Shown: positions 1 to 12,501 of the stretch, piece after piece | Layout of the letters: the number at the start of each line of letters is the position of its first letter | How positions within the stretch are numbered: the stretch's first letter is position 1 | Origin: Magnolia sinica | Taxonomy: Eukaryota; Streptophyta; Magnoliopsida; Magnoliales; Magnoliaceae | Direction of reading: 5' to 3' | Length of the DNA: 64,000 bases | Assembly (NCBI RefSeq): GCF_029962835.1 | Contig: NC_080586.1 | Span: forward strand, 64,302,001-64,366,000 | Program-made: the position numbers and the translations under genes | The notes under the pieces: model-generated | Databases searched by the model: none | Told to the model about the DNA's origin: nothing | The model's input: the letters and a program-made list of their open reading frames with translations, nothing else

Positions 1-442
1 AGCACCATATTAGTGCATCTTCTTAAACCTTAACTCCTTATAAATAAGATCCTATCAGATGGGGAGTACATAGAAGAGAGAACTTTGGAGCCCATACCCC
101 CAGAGCATCACCACTCAGAGAAAAACAAAAAGAGAAAAGTGAGAATCCTCTCTCTCTCTTTCTTTCCTTCCCTATCCACACGTCCATAGGTGTGGGGTCC
201 ACTGCGCATGGATCTCTATGCGCTGCCCTAATCCCGCTCTATGATAAGTGTGTTAACTTTCCTCTCTTCATCTGGGATAGATTTGCAAGAGAACCTTTTA
301 CTTTGAAGGTACAACTTTGGCATTTGAATGGTTTTGACAACGACGATCAAAAGGTATATCTAAACCTAAACTTTGATTTTGGGTTTCTATAGAAACTACA
401 TGATATCTAAACAGTGATCCTTAGGTTTAATCTATTAATTTG
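1..442 (+). repeat. LTR-like terminal repeat, left copy (cut by window edge)
   Basis: Aligns along its length with 9650-10197: shared landmarks are taactcctt(a/g)taaataagat, the (ct)/(ga)-rich stretch, ttttactttgaaggta and gtgatccttagg. A near-match to the plant initiator-Met tRNA primer site follows at 496-507, as expected just inside a 5' LTR. The true start lies left of the window. Fossil; clearly diverged from its partner, so old. Confidence 0.5.
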
Positions 443-495
443 GATGTTGGAAAAATTATAATTTTCTTTGTTTTTCCAAAACTCTAAAAAAAAAA

Positions 496-507
496 TGATA
501 TCAGAGT
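496..507 (+). other. Primer-binding-site-like motif
   Basis: tgatatcagagt matches 10 of 12 bases of tggtatcagagc, the usual plant LTR-element primer site complementary to initiator tRNA-Met. Its place just after the left repeat supports the LTR reading. Confidence 0.4.
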
Positions 508-2224
508 AGTCTTGTATTAGAAATTAGTTAGTTTCTATTGCTTATTGCCCTGATATGTTAATTCTCGCTATGACTGGCAAGATGGTGAAAACCTTAACAA
601 GGAACGTCCTTGCCAAATTTGAATGCAAACAGATATGTGGATTGGGATTTGGGAGATCCATTTGATTCAAGCTGGTGTATCTTTAATGGTCAATTTTGAA
701 CAAATAATTAATTAGGGCACATGGGGGCTATTTTAATTATTCCTTTTGAATGGGGATGATGTGGCATGTTTTATGGTTTTGAATGATAGTTTGGATCAGT
801 TTTATAGCTGTGATTTATTGGTTTAATTGAAAATTTACATGTATGTATGGTTAATATACGACAATTTAGTGGTTGTAATTTTTATTTTTATTTTTATTTT
901 TTCTAGATTGATCATTATATAGCATCTTAGATGGCTTGGATTAGCCAGAATTGTGATGTAAAGTATTAGATCTAGATGGTTAAAGTCATGCCATTGATGA
1001 AAATCCAAGGATGCTCAATGGATGATTTGTGAAAAGAAGAACATGAAAAGAATACTTGGGATAGTGGGAGTATGAAGGACGACTCAAATCATCATTAAGG
1101 GCACCACATGAGGGGTGTTGGATTGACCTGAAATTGGAGCTGGATACTCCCCTCATCATGCTTAGTGAGATGGATGGACTGGATCTAACAGTTACTAGTC
1201 AGATCTGAACCGGTTTGACCATGGCTTGTCATCATGTTTTCAAGGGATCTCATTAATTTGATATCAAAATGGGCTAAAACTTGAACCCTAGCCCAATGAT
1301 GGTTTACTGAAGACATTTAATAGCTTTACATTGACCGTCTGATCACCTGATCTGGGAAATTTAATAAGATCAATCCATTGTTATTGCATGGCGAGATCCG
1401 AGCCGCACATTGACTCCTAATTGTCATGGTCATGCTTGTACATGGTTGGAATGCCCTAGCAGTATGATGATTGTTATCATGTGATGTGGATGGTTGCATG
1501 ATCGATTATAATGATGAAATATGGTCTCTCCTACTTCCCTCATTAAATATATCATATTGTGGGACACCTTGGTCCTAGTTGAGTACTAACCGGATGAGTT
1601 AGTGGGCATGCAACAGAGACACCATAGTCTCTATAATGCCTTAGATGTCCAGGCACTTAGCCCATTATGTGAAGATGGGACACCATAATCCCTGACATGT
1701 ATTAGGTTGTGTGAGCGTGTGAGTAGACCATTCGGATGAGGCCATGTACTCATGTGGGACATGTTGTGTGACAAGTATAATTCTAGGCATATAGTGTGAG
1801 GTACTTAATGGCTTACAAACTAGGAGAAAGCCCTGGCTGTACACATAGTTGCAGAACTTAATTTTAGAGATTGAGACAAGACAATTCCCCCATCAACATC
1901 CCTGATTCTGATGTCCAAAAGGTTTGTTGATAACTACAACATGAATAAGATTGCTTATTTAGAGACAGTTGCACACACAGTTGATCATCTTTAGGGCCAA
2001 TAATAAGACTAACAATCCATGTGTTTTCAATTGACTGAGGGATCCTCTGCCAGTTTCTAGATGCAAAGGTATATGTTGCCTATTGCTTCTTGATCACAAG
2101 GGAAGAGTGGTATGGACCATCCCTCGCCAAAGGAATTTGTTGGAAGAGGAAGTGGGATTTCAAACTCCATGGTTTGCATCTTAGAAAAGTTTGGACGATT
2201 CTCCCTGTGATCGTTCTACTGGCT

Positions 2225-2808
2225 TCTTTGTGGATTCTCTCCGAGGAAGGATCAAACACATACATCGTTTCTGTGGTTTTATGGGGCTTCTCCAAAGGTT
2301 ATGACCCTGGCTTGGTTGGAGGGAAGGAAGGTGTTGATGATTGACAATCTCCATCAGAGAGAGATGCTAATCATCAATGGATGCCTATTGTGCTTATGGG
2401 AATTGAAGTTGATTGACCATCTCTTTATTCATTGCTATTTCACTAGAGAGCTTTGGGAGAGGTAACCCGGCATATTTGGTGTGGCTTGGGTGTTGCTGAA
2501 GTCAATTGAAGGGTTCCTTCTTTCTTGGCACGGAGGAAGGGTGGGGAAGTAAGGCAAGAAGATTTGGAGGGTAACATTATTGGCCGGCCCATGGGCCTTA
2601 TGGAGGGAAAAGAACAATCGGTGCTTCCGCAATCGTGTTGGGGCGGTTGCGGAGGTGAGTCATTTTGGATGTAATGCACTGGGTTTTGTTTTTCCTCATA
2701 TTTGGAAGTGAGTTCTCTTTCTTCTCAGTTAGGGGCTGGTCTGTAATTCTTTTGGCTATTGGCTTGCACTGAATAAAGAGTAACTTTAAAATAAATAAAA
2801 ATAAAAAA
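2225..2808 (+). pseudogene. LINE-1 3' end (zf-RVT region) with A-rich tail
   Basis: Plus-strand reading gives a typical plant L1 C-terminus: SPKVMTLAWLEGRKVL, then DNLHQREMLI, then the zinc-knuckle-like region NGCLLC...DHLFIHCYFTRELWE, then WALWREKNNRCF. This is the zf-RVT segment downstream of reverse transcriptase in L1 ORF2. The 3' end has AATAAA-like bases and an A-rich tail (2770-2808). Frames are broken and the reverse transcriptase itself is missing, so this is a 5'-truncated dead copy. Confidence 0.7.
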
Positions 2809-5059
2809 TCATATGGCAATAAACCCAAGTCCAAGGGACATAGAAGGAGTAGAGAAAAGGGAAAGAACAACCCTAATCATGGTATGCCAAAACAGTTCAT
2901 GGCTGTTACATAACAATAACGGTGGTAACTATTATGCGTTGCAGGGCAAAATGACCCATAACGGTCTTTTCGTGGCCCCGTAACAGTCCCAAAACAGATT
3001 TATTTATTTATTTTTTTATTTTTTAATATTATTATTTAGAAAAAGGCTGTAATGGCCCATATCATAATGGTAATGGTGGTGGCCATTGCGGCCACCATTA
3101 CTACTATGGAACACTTTCCCTAATGGCCCAAAGGGTGGTGTTCAGAAGCTAAGGGCAAGTCAAGGAGCAGTGGCAAGAAAGTAAAAGGACTGTTGGGAAG
3201 CCTAGTCATTTTAAGAGTGAGTGTTGATCGTGAGGCATACAAAAGTGTGGCCCGCTCACTTTCCTATGATCAATCTAAATAGAACAACATCCATGCTTCC
3301 TGGCTATTGCTAAATGGTGACTGTGATAATGCTTATGGTCAAAAGACTCGGGATGGAAAATGGAGAGAGGACAAGATGTATAGGAGCCAAAGATGATGAG
3401 AGCAGTGAGGATAGTAATACCATAGCTACATGAAGACTTTTAATGATTTTTTTTTTCGATCTATGACTAGTTTTGATACTTTGAGAGTACTGGTCGTTCA
3501 TTTGAGAAATAGTCTTACACTTGATGATGATTATCTTGGGTTAATCATTATTCCTCATATAGCTTCATGTCTGCTGCTCACGATCCTTGGTTGATATTGT
3601 CTATAATTCATGCTATGTGAAATGGTGATGACAGAATCCTCATTTTGGGAAGTTTTCCAAGTTAAGAATTGGTCCTTGATTATGTTATCCTAGTGAGTTG
3701 AATCACAAATTCATCATAGACACCCAATCAAGGGTTCATAGACTGTAACAAAGACTTATGATGAGATCTTGTGCGGAATGTCCAATAATGATGGAATTGA
3801 TGATTTGATGCTCACCTTAAGAGACAAGATTTGATTCACCATATATGTCATGATCCTTTGTTACAGTGTTTAACACACTCATATGCTTATGGTGATGGGT
3901 TTGGGTTGAAGTACGAGATATATATGATCCATATAAAGGATGATGTCTAGGATAGAAGTTCGTTTATGCTTCATACGGGTGTGTTAACCCGGTTAAATGA
4001 GCATGTTATCCTAGAATAGATGCATCCCACATGCCTCATGAATATTTCATGATAAACTCGGTTTAAATCATGTTCAGTTGCTCATTGACACTTTGAAGAG
4101 ACTAATATTCTGATATGTCACAATATTCCATAAAATGTACAATATGTGTGTATGCCATAGAATCTCCCTCATGTCTTAAGGATGGGATCATGACATGTTG
4201 ATCATAATGGATGTGATATGGGTTATATCTTGGTGGGTCTATCTTCTTCCCACGAGATATTAGATGAAACGAGGAGTCGCTCCATGTAACATTTGGCTTT
4301 CTCACCAGCCATGGGGAAAAATGCCTTGACACATGTTTTATCCACTAGTGTTGATCTCCAAGTGAGATGAGAAAAAGTAGTTCCTAACTTTCTGATAAAA
4401 GGAATTTGGCGTATATTGTACATTGTATGATATGCGATGTCGAAATGTCTCATTCCATGGGGTCACACCATGATTACCCAGTTATTGATCACTTATATGA
4501 GGTCATTCGTGCTCTATAAAACTCGGTCTGAATATGGCTCCGTGATCCACTCATGTGGATGTCGTATTTTCTCTCTTGAGTAACATCTTAGATAGTGGTT
4601 TTTCTCGTCATTGTTATGGTAATGCTATTGGGCATTTTTTTGTATAATGCACATTAGTTCCATGATGATCTAGATGCATGGTTTGTACATGTTTCATTCC
4701 TAAGGATCATGAGATTTTTTAATGAACTTCTGGTTGTTTGGTGATCGGTCTAGATCACAGAATTAAATGCACAGTGAATTAGAAAACAGTAGGATTTGTT
4801 ACACAGTTTATGTGGCACCATGGTGTGGTTAAGCTCTGCATGTGATAATACCAATCACCACTAGAGTACATACATATGTACATTCTTTATGGGCTTCCGT
4901 GATTGGATTGAGTCCTATCCAGCAGGAATACTCAAGTTTTAGTGCGATTGGCTTTTTGGGTTGTGGGAGTTTGTTAGTATTGTGTGCCTTGCAAAGCAAT
5001 GTGTTAATTTTAACCTCTAACTTGATGACCAAAGGTCCTGTGTAGACATGTCATTAATT
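2809..5059. other. Non-coding stretch; small CCGTAACGG-type foldback at 2885-3120
   Basis: No gene is recognisable. At about 2885-3120 are inverted tracts built on gttacataacaataacgg / ccattactactatgg with taacggtc and ccgtaacag cores, resembling a short foldback MITE; similar bits recur near 5070-5200, 8155-8220 and 58610-58676. The remaining short ORFs (for example minus strand 4102-4453) match nothing I know. Confidence 0.3.
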
Positions 5060-5781
5060 CATTAATACCTCAACGATTGTTACATAATGGTAAAGGTGCC
5101 CATTGTTACACAATACGGGGCTATAACGCCCCGTTCTATTTTAAAAAATGAACCATAACGTCTGTTATGGGGGTCGTAACAGTTTTGCGTAAATCCCTTT
5201 ATAAAAAGAGTTGTTTTGCATTTTATTTTATTTTCACTTTTCTCCTCCATTTTTTATGATTTTTCTTTATTCTCGTGAGTGTTTCTAAGATAATTTCGAC
5301 CAGCTTTGTGCAATATTTGAGATTAAAACACAAGATCTATCTGTTTTTGAAGAATCGAAGCTCCGAGGGCCGAATTTGGGGAAATTCAAAAAATAGGTAA
5401 AAGCTCTCTTCTTCTTTTTTTCTTTTTGTTTTTTGGTTCTTTCTTGCTGGAAACGTTTAGATTCAACATTATATAACCAAATCGACCCGATCTTACTAGA
5501 TTTGTGGTTGATTTGACCTCATTTTTTTGTTGCTATTTTTACGTATTTTTCAGCAATATTCGATTTTTTGTTTGTTGTGGATTCTTGAAATACATGTAGA
5601 GAGCTTAGAGCTACACATGCATACAACAAATAAGAGGCCATCTAATTTTCTATTTTTTTGGTATAATTTTTTAATTTCAGTTACTTTTTGGTGATAGTGC
5701 CATATTTAATTTTTAAATTTTTTCTTCAAATTATTTGGGAGGGAATGATGTCGAATACTTGTGGATGTGCATTAGTGGGAT

Positions 5782-6719
5782 CAGTGTTCAAAATATCAGT
5801 ATCACGTTACGTATCGCATCCGTCAGATACAAATATGTATCAGTTATCGCATGTGATATATCGTTTGTATAGGGTAATTTATCGCACTTTTTGGGAAACA
5901 TGGGGAAATTAGGAAAATGGTTGAATTTTTCAATGAAACTTCAGGGATTGTTTGAAAAAGACCTTAATACACACTTTTAAATGATAACATCTCAAGAAAG
6001 AAGTGCACCTAATAGGTTTCCTTTGTATAGCGTCTTAAGCTATGCATTGTTTGACTGAACTAATGCAACTATATTCAAATTGAATGCATAACATTTAGAG
6101 TGTATGTGATTTATCATTTCATTGAACACTCCTAAATACTTTGAAATTAGTCTTAATTGGCAGCTGGTTGAGGGAAATTTCGAAAAAAAAAATTATTTTA
6201 ATAACTTTTTATTAATTTTTATTTTTTGAAAATTGACAATGACTTAACAAATCAGTAGATCAGCCCTCATACATGCTTGATTTCATGTTTGGAGTGCAAC
6301 ATTGCAAGTAATTTGGGAGAAATTGGGAAATTTTCGAATTTTCCTTAATTTTTCCCAAATCAGACCACCTGCACTCAAATTTCGAAATTAGTCTCAATTG
6401 ATGGCTGGTTGAAGGAAAATTTCGAAAAAAAACCCGGAGAACAAGAAGAACCAATGGATATCGAAATCAAAGCTCCAACTCCATGATTTTTATTTATTTA
6501 TTTTTTTTCCATGCAAAACATGAAGAACCAATGGATTTGTAATCATTTGACATTGATTTAACATAATTTCAACAAAAAAGGGATCAAAAATTGAAAATGC
6601 TCACCGGATCAAACATGTGGGATATATCGATGCTACTTGTGTGTTTCGTATCGCATAGGTGGGATACAAGATATATCGTGGGATATATCGGCCGATATTG
6701 TCAAATATTTAAAATAATG
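5782..6719 (+). mobile_element. hAT MITE family B, copy 1 (938 bp, perfect 8-bp TSD)
   Basis: Starts cagtgttcaaaatatc, ends tttaaaataatg, and is flanked on both sides by agtgggat (5774-5781 and 6720-6727). An 8-bp duplication and a CAGTG start are hAT hallmarks. The inside is non-coding, rich in gatatatcg and gggaaatt motifs, with a diverged second copy at 11526-12501. Confidence 0.8.
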
Positions 6720-7084
6720 AGTGGGATGAGTTCCATAGATTGTATGAATTTTAGGCTGATTTGGGGGCATTCGAGTAGTCCCCCATGGTGACACTTAATT
6801 CATACAAATTTAAATTTAAATTTTTGGTTTGTATTTGTTTAAGATAATTTTGTTTTATTAATTATATGTTAATATTTTGGCAGGAGCTTGGTGCTTTTAA
6901 AGTAGTTTAGAGTTGAAGACTTGATTCAGTTGATGACTTGGACTTGGAGTGGGGTAGAACTTGGACTTGGGGTAGAACTTCTGCATTGTGACCAGTGTTG
7001 GAAGCAGGAAAAAATGACTGCCCAACCAGGAATTGATGATTTTGGATGACAACATTGTAAGAGAGAGGGTGGGAATAGGCATAC

Positions 7085-7500
7085 CATCAAATGCAACTAT
7101 TATGGTAGAGTGAAACAACATTTGGCACATCAAAAGTGAAACAACATTTGACACATCAAAGGGGGCAAGTCACGAACTACCCAAGAGTGCCAAGAGAGAT
7201 AAGGGAGTCGATGCAATAGAATTTGTAAGAGATAAAGGAGAAAAAAGCTACCACATAGAAGAAGAAGCAAGATGCTCTTGATGCAACCCAAGTAGAGGTT
7301 TTTGGTCATGATTATATGGGTGTGGCTATGGTGGCTATGATTACGGGTCTACATCTGACACTAGTGCCAATTCTTATTTGGGTCCAACGCAACAGATGCC
7401 CAATGACAATAATGATCATGATCGCTCATCCTCGAGTTTCATTGACATGATCTTTCCCTCAGGTTATTATGGATATGATTATGATGTGGAGGTTGAGTAG
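7085..7500 (+). pseudogene. hAT transposase remnant: BED finger end and C-terminal tail
   Basis: One frame reads VKQHLTHQRGQVTNYPRVPR then EIRESM, matching the His side and following CP.VP.EIR segment of plant BED-finger hAT proteins. Another frame reads a Gly/Tyr-rich tail (YGGYDYGS..., then SSSSFIDMIFPSGYYGYD) like the C-terminus of such proteins. The DDE core and dimerisation domain between them are missing, so this is an internal-deletion relic. A 26-bp unit (gtgaaacaacatttggcac...) is tandemly duplicated at 7111-7162. Confidence 0.5.
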
Positions 7501-7641
7501 CCACAGGCAACATGATTTTCTTTTTGGTGGTGACACGATTAGTGGGTAATGTTTATGTCTTTATATTTATCCTTCAGGCTTTGACATCACTTTATCACCT
7601 ATGAGTTATGAGTTCATTTTATACTCATACATTAACATCTT

Positions 7642-7788
7642 CTTCCTTTTCACACGCACACACGCTCCACACACATGCACACCCACACACTCATGCCGTA
7701 GTGGGATTTCACCACCTATGGGTACTCAAACCCTTGACTTGGTGTTGAAACTCTTGTGAGTCTACCACCGGGGCAAGAGTAAGGACCC
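7642..7788 (-). mobile_element. tRNA-derived SINE (Au-like), minus strand, perfect 16-bp TSD
   Basis: Flanked by identical catacattaacatctt at 7626-7641 and 7789-7804. The minus strand holds an A-box-like segment (cccggtggtagactcac) and a B-box-like segment (gggtttgagtaccc), as in RNA polymerase III promoters of tRNA genes, then a GT-rich tail. Long target duplications and this box layout are typical of SINEs. The Au-SINE assignment is from memory. Confidence 0.8.
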
Positions 7789-8391
7789 CATACATTAACA
7801 TCTTATGGACCTACACTAGTATGTTATGGTTGTCTCTGGTAAAATGGTTATATTTAATATATAATTGCCTCATCATTAGATTTATGCTCATATTATCTTA
7901 TTTATATTGAATTATTATCTCCTTATTTAGAAAATTAAATATAGGAATTTTATAGTCAATTTAAGCTTGCTAGGTTAATAAAATCATCGGGCAGCACGAG
8001 GTGGCATTCATACTAAAGAATGGCCTATTACACTATTATAAACATGTTTAAAATTTATTTTTATTTTATTTTTAAAAAAAACATATTTGGAATCCTCTCA
8101 TTTTTTAGAAAATTTTCAATATTTTATCTGATTTTTTCTTTTAAAAAAATTTAGCCGTAATAGTAATAACAACCAATAACGTAACGATTTTCATAGTAGT
8201 CATACTGTTATTGAATGGTTAGCCATATCTAACATGCGGGTATATCTTAAATCGTACATATATACGGTCCAAGAAGAGGAATTCCTCTAATTGTTCTTGA
8301 GAACTTGAGATTGGGCACAACCGCCACTAGTCAAGCGAGAGTTGTGTTCCACAGATCTTATTACCCCATTCCTCCATGACCACTTAACAAG

Positions 8392-8910
8392 CAATGTTTT
8401 AAATAGCTTACACTGTGTAGCATGTAGTTAATGCTACGTAGCTCATGAAGATAACTTAAGTCACGTGTAGCCTACGCTACAAGATAATTTGCATAAGCTA
8501 CATGCTACGTGCTACATGCTACTTGGTTAACATTAGAAGTTATTTTTCACTACATTAAAATCAATTGATTTATTACATTTTGCTATTTTCAATAAAAAAA
8601 TAGTTTATCTTTTCAATGCTTTTAGCAAAATAATATAACTAACAGTACTAAATCAGTTTCTTTGCTCTTTTTTTACTTGTATACTTAATTATTGTCCTTT
8701 CCTATTACTTTAGGTTGTGTTTGGTTGTACCAAATGTGATGAAATTTCATTAAATTCAATTGTGAATCAATCTAATTCGGTGCAAAATATTATGAAATTG
8801 GTGCAACCAAGTGCAACCTTGACAAAAATCAAGAAGTATCGTGTAGCTTACACCTTGCGCTTTAGAGGGGTAAACACTACGTTACATGCTATTCGTTATT
8901 TAAAACACTG
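8392..8910 (+). mobile_element. hAT MITE family A, copy 1 (519 bp)
   Basis: Terminal inverted repeats caatgttttaaatagct / gttatttaaaacactg. The flanks ttaacaag / ctagtagg are a degraded 8-bp duplication at best. The interior is full of gctac/gtagc palindromes and contains an inner palindrome beginning aggttgtgtttggttg (about 8711-8820). Close relatives at 10400-10934 and 13983-14542. Confidence 0.7.
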
Positions 8911-9649
8911 CTAGTAGGTTGTAGGACAAACTTGTGGTTGCTATCATTATTATGTGATCATTTTGTGTGAGGGACTGATGACAAATCAGGATTGAGGTCT
9001 TGATCATCGGGTTCAACGACGAGTCTGCTTGTGCCCTACCGTAAATAGGAGTGTAAGTGTGTCATGGGAATAGGCTCCTAGTATTGGACCTATTGGGCAC
9101 TTGTATTTAAGGATCAATTCAAGTCTCTAGACTGGGAGACTCATCATGCTTGGACCATGATCGACTTGTGTATGTACTAGTTTTGAGACCTGAGCACATA
9201 CGAGAAATTCAAGTTCTTGATGCAATGTGTTTTTAGCCCGCCTCACGAAGTCAATTGCAATGGCTCATATGTGGGTGTTGTTGGTTCATTTATTAGGATA
9301 CGGTTGAGGTGCATATGATCCAACAAGGGATCCATTGGTCTCCTAGGGGTACACTTATGGATAAGATCTGGTGGATTGGACCATCCATCAAGTGGGTTTT
9401 CACTTGTATTGGTACCCAAAAGGCTTCAGATGGTTTTATGAGTGTTTTCAACCGTTGATCTTTTATTTTAACCATTAGAATGTTTTCATTACACTTGATG
9501 ATAATTTTGACAATCGAGATCTTGCATGGAAATTGGCTTGAAAATGGATTACTATGATCAATGAAGAGATGGAGTCAATCAGGTAAATGATCAGGAATGA
9601 TTATAAACTTTAGATGTGGTGGGGCATACCAAATTCTATAGGGCAGTTG

Positions 9650-9766
9650 AGCATCATACTAGTGTCTCTCCCTAAAACACTAACTCCTTGTAAATAAGAT
9701 CATATCTCAAAGGGTGATTACACAGAAGAGAGAGCTTTGGATACTCATACCCCCTAGGGAATCACC

Positions 9767-9806
<40 letters not shown>

Positions 9807-10197
9807 GATGAGATGAGAAAAGAGGAAAGAATCCTCTCTCTACCCTACGTCCACAAGTACAGATGTGTAGGGTCCACTATGTGTGTGTCTCTGTGCACTG
9901 CCCTAGCCCCACTCTAGGGTCAGTTTGTTGGCTCCTCCTCTCCTCATCTGGCATAGATTTGGGAAAAAACCTTTTACTTTGAAGGTATAGCATCAATGTG
10001 TTGACTTTCCAAATCTCATCTACGATAGATCTAGGAGAGAACCTTCTACTTCGAAGGTATGGCTTCGACAATTGAATGGTTTTGACACCAAAGATCAAAA
10101 GGTATATCTGAACCTAAATCCTCGGATTTTGGTTTCATGTAGAAACTTAATGATACCTAACTGGTGATCCTTAGGGCTTAATTTATTAATCTGGAGT
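9650..10197 (+). repeat. LTR-like terminal repeat, right copy
   Basis: Partner of 1-442. Carries a (GA)n microsatellite (about 9771-9802) and an A-rich end at 10200-10218. Divergence from the left copy suggests an old insertion. Confidence 0.5.
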
Positions 10198-10399
10198 TTT
10201 AAAAAAAAAAAAAAAAAAGGTTTTCCACTACATTTCCAAATTCACCCACCGTGTTGTATATATATGAAATCTTTGCCTAGTTTGGATAAAGGGTCAGGCC
10301 GAAAAATCAGGTTGTTTCAAAATTTAGGTGGACCCTTGTGGAAATCATGGGTGGGCATCCCCTATCACATTGTTCCTTGTGTTGTGGCACACCTAATTG

Positions 10400-10934
10400 C
10401 AGTGTTTTAAATAGCTACGTTATGTTATACGCTATGCAGCGTAGCGTAGCCGTAATGCCATGTAGCTCATGAAAATAGCTCAAGTCACATGTAGCTTATG
10501 CTACATGCTAATTTTACATATGCTACACGTTGCATAGCTTACACTATAAGTTATTTTTCACTAAAACATTAAATCAATTAATGTTCTCAACGATTTCTTA
10601 CATTTTTCATTTTTTAATAAAAATTTGTTAATCCCTTTATTTTAGCAAACTAATATAAGTAATAGAATTAAGTTAGATATGTTGCTCTTTCTTTACCTTT
10701 ATACTTAATCTTCGCCTTTTTTTCCTATTATTTTAGGTTGTATTTGGTTGCACCAAATTCATTATTAATAAGATTAATTTGGTGAAATTTGGTGCAAAAT
10801 ATCATAAAATTTCATGATATTTGGTGTAATCAAGTACAACCTTAATTAAAAATATAAAAATAGCATGTAACTTAAGCCTCACGCTTCAGAGGAGTAAACG
10901 CTACGTTACACACTATTTGCTATTTAAAACACTG
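10400..10934 (+). mobile_element. hAT MITE family A, copy 2 (535 bp, 8-bp TSD)
   Basis: Starts cagtgttttaaatagc and ends ctatttaaaacactg. Flanks cctaattg (10392-10399) and cctaagtg (10935-10942) match at 7 of 8 bases. Same inner palindrome as copy 1 (about 10735-10845). Confidence 0.8.
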
Positions 10935-10942
10935 CCTAAGTG

Positions 10943-11525
10943 TTGGATCAGGCTGCTTTTTGACACCTAGAGGTAGTATGAGGTGGTGCATTTGATCGGG
11001 TACATCATGTGGGCCCCACATCTACCTGGTACCACCATAAGCTTACAGTACTGTCGGTACCACTCGAGCATTCCCCATTAGACAATTACTGTACACAAAT
11101 AAGAAAGAAACTGGCCCATCAAGATTAGATGCCTAATAGCCTCTCAATGGTTCAGTTTGGAACAAATCTTTGTGCTTTTAATAAGCATAACTCCTATATG
11201 CTATGTTCCTAACCATGTTAAGAGAAACAAAAAATGACCGTAAATGTTTGAGTCGGCATGAAATTTAAAATAAAATTAAAAAAAAAGGATCCTGTACATG
11301 GATATGATGCATGCTAGGGTGGACATCTCTTTATTTTTCAGTCCCTACAGGAATGTGAATGCCACCAAAGAATAACCAAAAACATCAAAGGAACCCCTTC
11401 TGAAAATTTAAAGAGAAAATATAGAGTGCTTGGGCAGAATAATGTGTAAGTATCATTTAGGCTTTCGGTTTTTATAAACGTAGCCTATGGTGGTTCAGTG
11501 ATCCAAACCAATGATATGGTAGGCC
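10943..11525. other. Stretch without recognised feature
   Basis: AT-rich unique-looking sequence; I see no coding signal, repeat or target duplication here. Confidence 0.4.
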
Positions 11526-12501
11526 CAGTGTTCGAAATATCGGTATCGCATTATGTATCGCATCCTTAGGATACACATACGTATCAGTTATCGCACGGTA
11601 TAAATCATTTGTATCAGGTAATTTATCGCACTCTTTGGGAAACACAGGAAAACATTGGGAAAATGGTTGAATTTTTCGATGAAACTTCAGGGATTGTTAA
11701 AAAAAACCTTAAATACACACTTTTAAATCATAACATCTCAAAAAAGAAGTGCACATAATAGGTTTCCTTTGTATAGGGTGCTAAGATATGTGTTGTCTAG
11801 CTGAACTAATGCAACTATATATTCAAATTGAATGCATAACATTTATAGTGTATGTGATGATCATTTCATAAAGCACTCCTAAACTTCGAAATTAGTGTCA
11901 ATAGACAGCTAGTTGAAGGGAGATTTCGAAAAATAATAATAATTTAATAATATTTAATTTTAAAATGATTTTTATTTTCCGAAAATTGACAAGGACTTAA
12001 CAAATCAGTGGATCAACCCTCATACATGCTTGATTTCATGTTTGGAGTGCAACATTGCAAACAATTTGGGAGAAATTGGAAAATTTTCAAAATTTCTCTA
12101 ATTTCCCCCAAATCGGACCACCTACACTCAAATTTCGAAATTAAATCATTTCATCAAATACTCCTAAATACTTCGAAATTAGTCTCAATTGACAGCGAGT
12201 TGAAGGAAAATTTCGGAAAAAAAAAAAAAAAAACATGGTGACCATGAAGAATCAATGGATATCGAAATCAAAGCTCCAACTCCATGATTTTTCACGCAAA
12301 ACATGAAGAACCAATGGATTTGTAACCATTTACACTGATTTAACATAATTTCAACAAAAAAAGGGATCAAAAATTGAAAATGCTTACCGGATCGAATATG
12401 TGGGATATATCGGCACTACTTATGTGTTTTGTATTGCACAGGTGGGATACAAGATATATCATCGGATAAATAGGCCAATATCATCAAATTTTAAAACATT
12501 G
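11526..12501 (+). mobile_element. hAT MITE family B, copy 2
   Basis: Collinear with 5782-6719: starts cagtgttcgaaatatcgg, ends ttttaaaacattg, and shares cttgatttcatgtttggagtgc and gggatatatcgg blocks. No clear target duplication (ggtaggcc / ggcccact). The end boundaries are therefore less sure than in copy 1. Confidence 0.7.

Larger units (their letters stand above)
5060..8240 (+). mobile_element. Decayed hAT-type transposon region
   Basis: The stretch starts and ends with related CCGTAACG/TAACGG-rich sequence (5070-5200, 8155-8220) and contains, at 7085-7500, remains of a BED-finger hAT protein. A MITE is inserted at 5782-6719 and a SINE at 7642-7788. The limits are an inference: no clean 8-bp target duplication was found for the outer ends, and the catalytic transposase core is absent. 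Confidence 0.3.
1..10197 (+). mobile_element. Old non-coding LTR retroelement (LARD-like), left end outside window
   Basis: The two terminal repeats (1-442 and 9650-10197) bracket about 9.2 kb with no recognisable gag, protease, reverse transcriptase or integrase. The family is therefore unknown and LARD-like (large derivative) is an inference. It is a host to later insertions: an L1 tail (about 2225-2808), an hAT remnant (about 5060-8240) with a MITE inside it, a SINE (7642-7788) and an hAT MITE (8392-8910). Stretches 508-2220 and 8911-9649 show only AT-rich unique-looking sequence. The alternative is two independent solo repeats. Confidence 0.35.
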
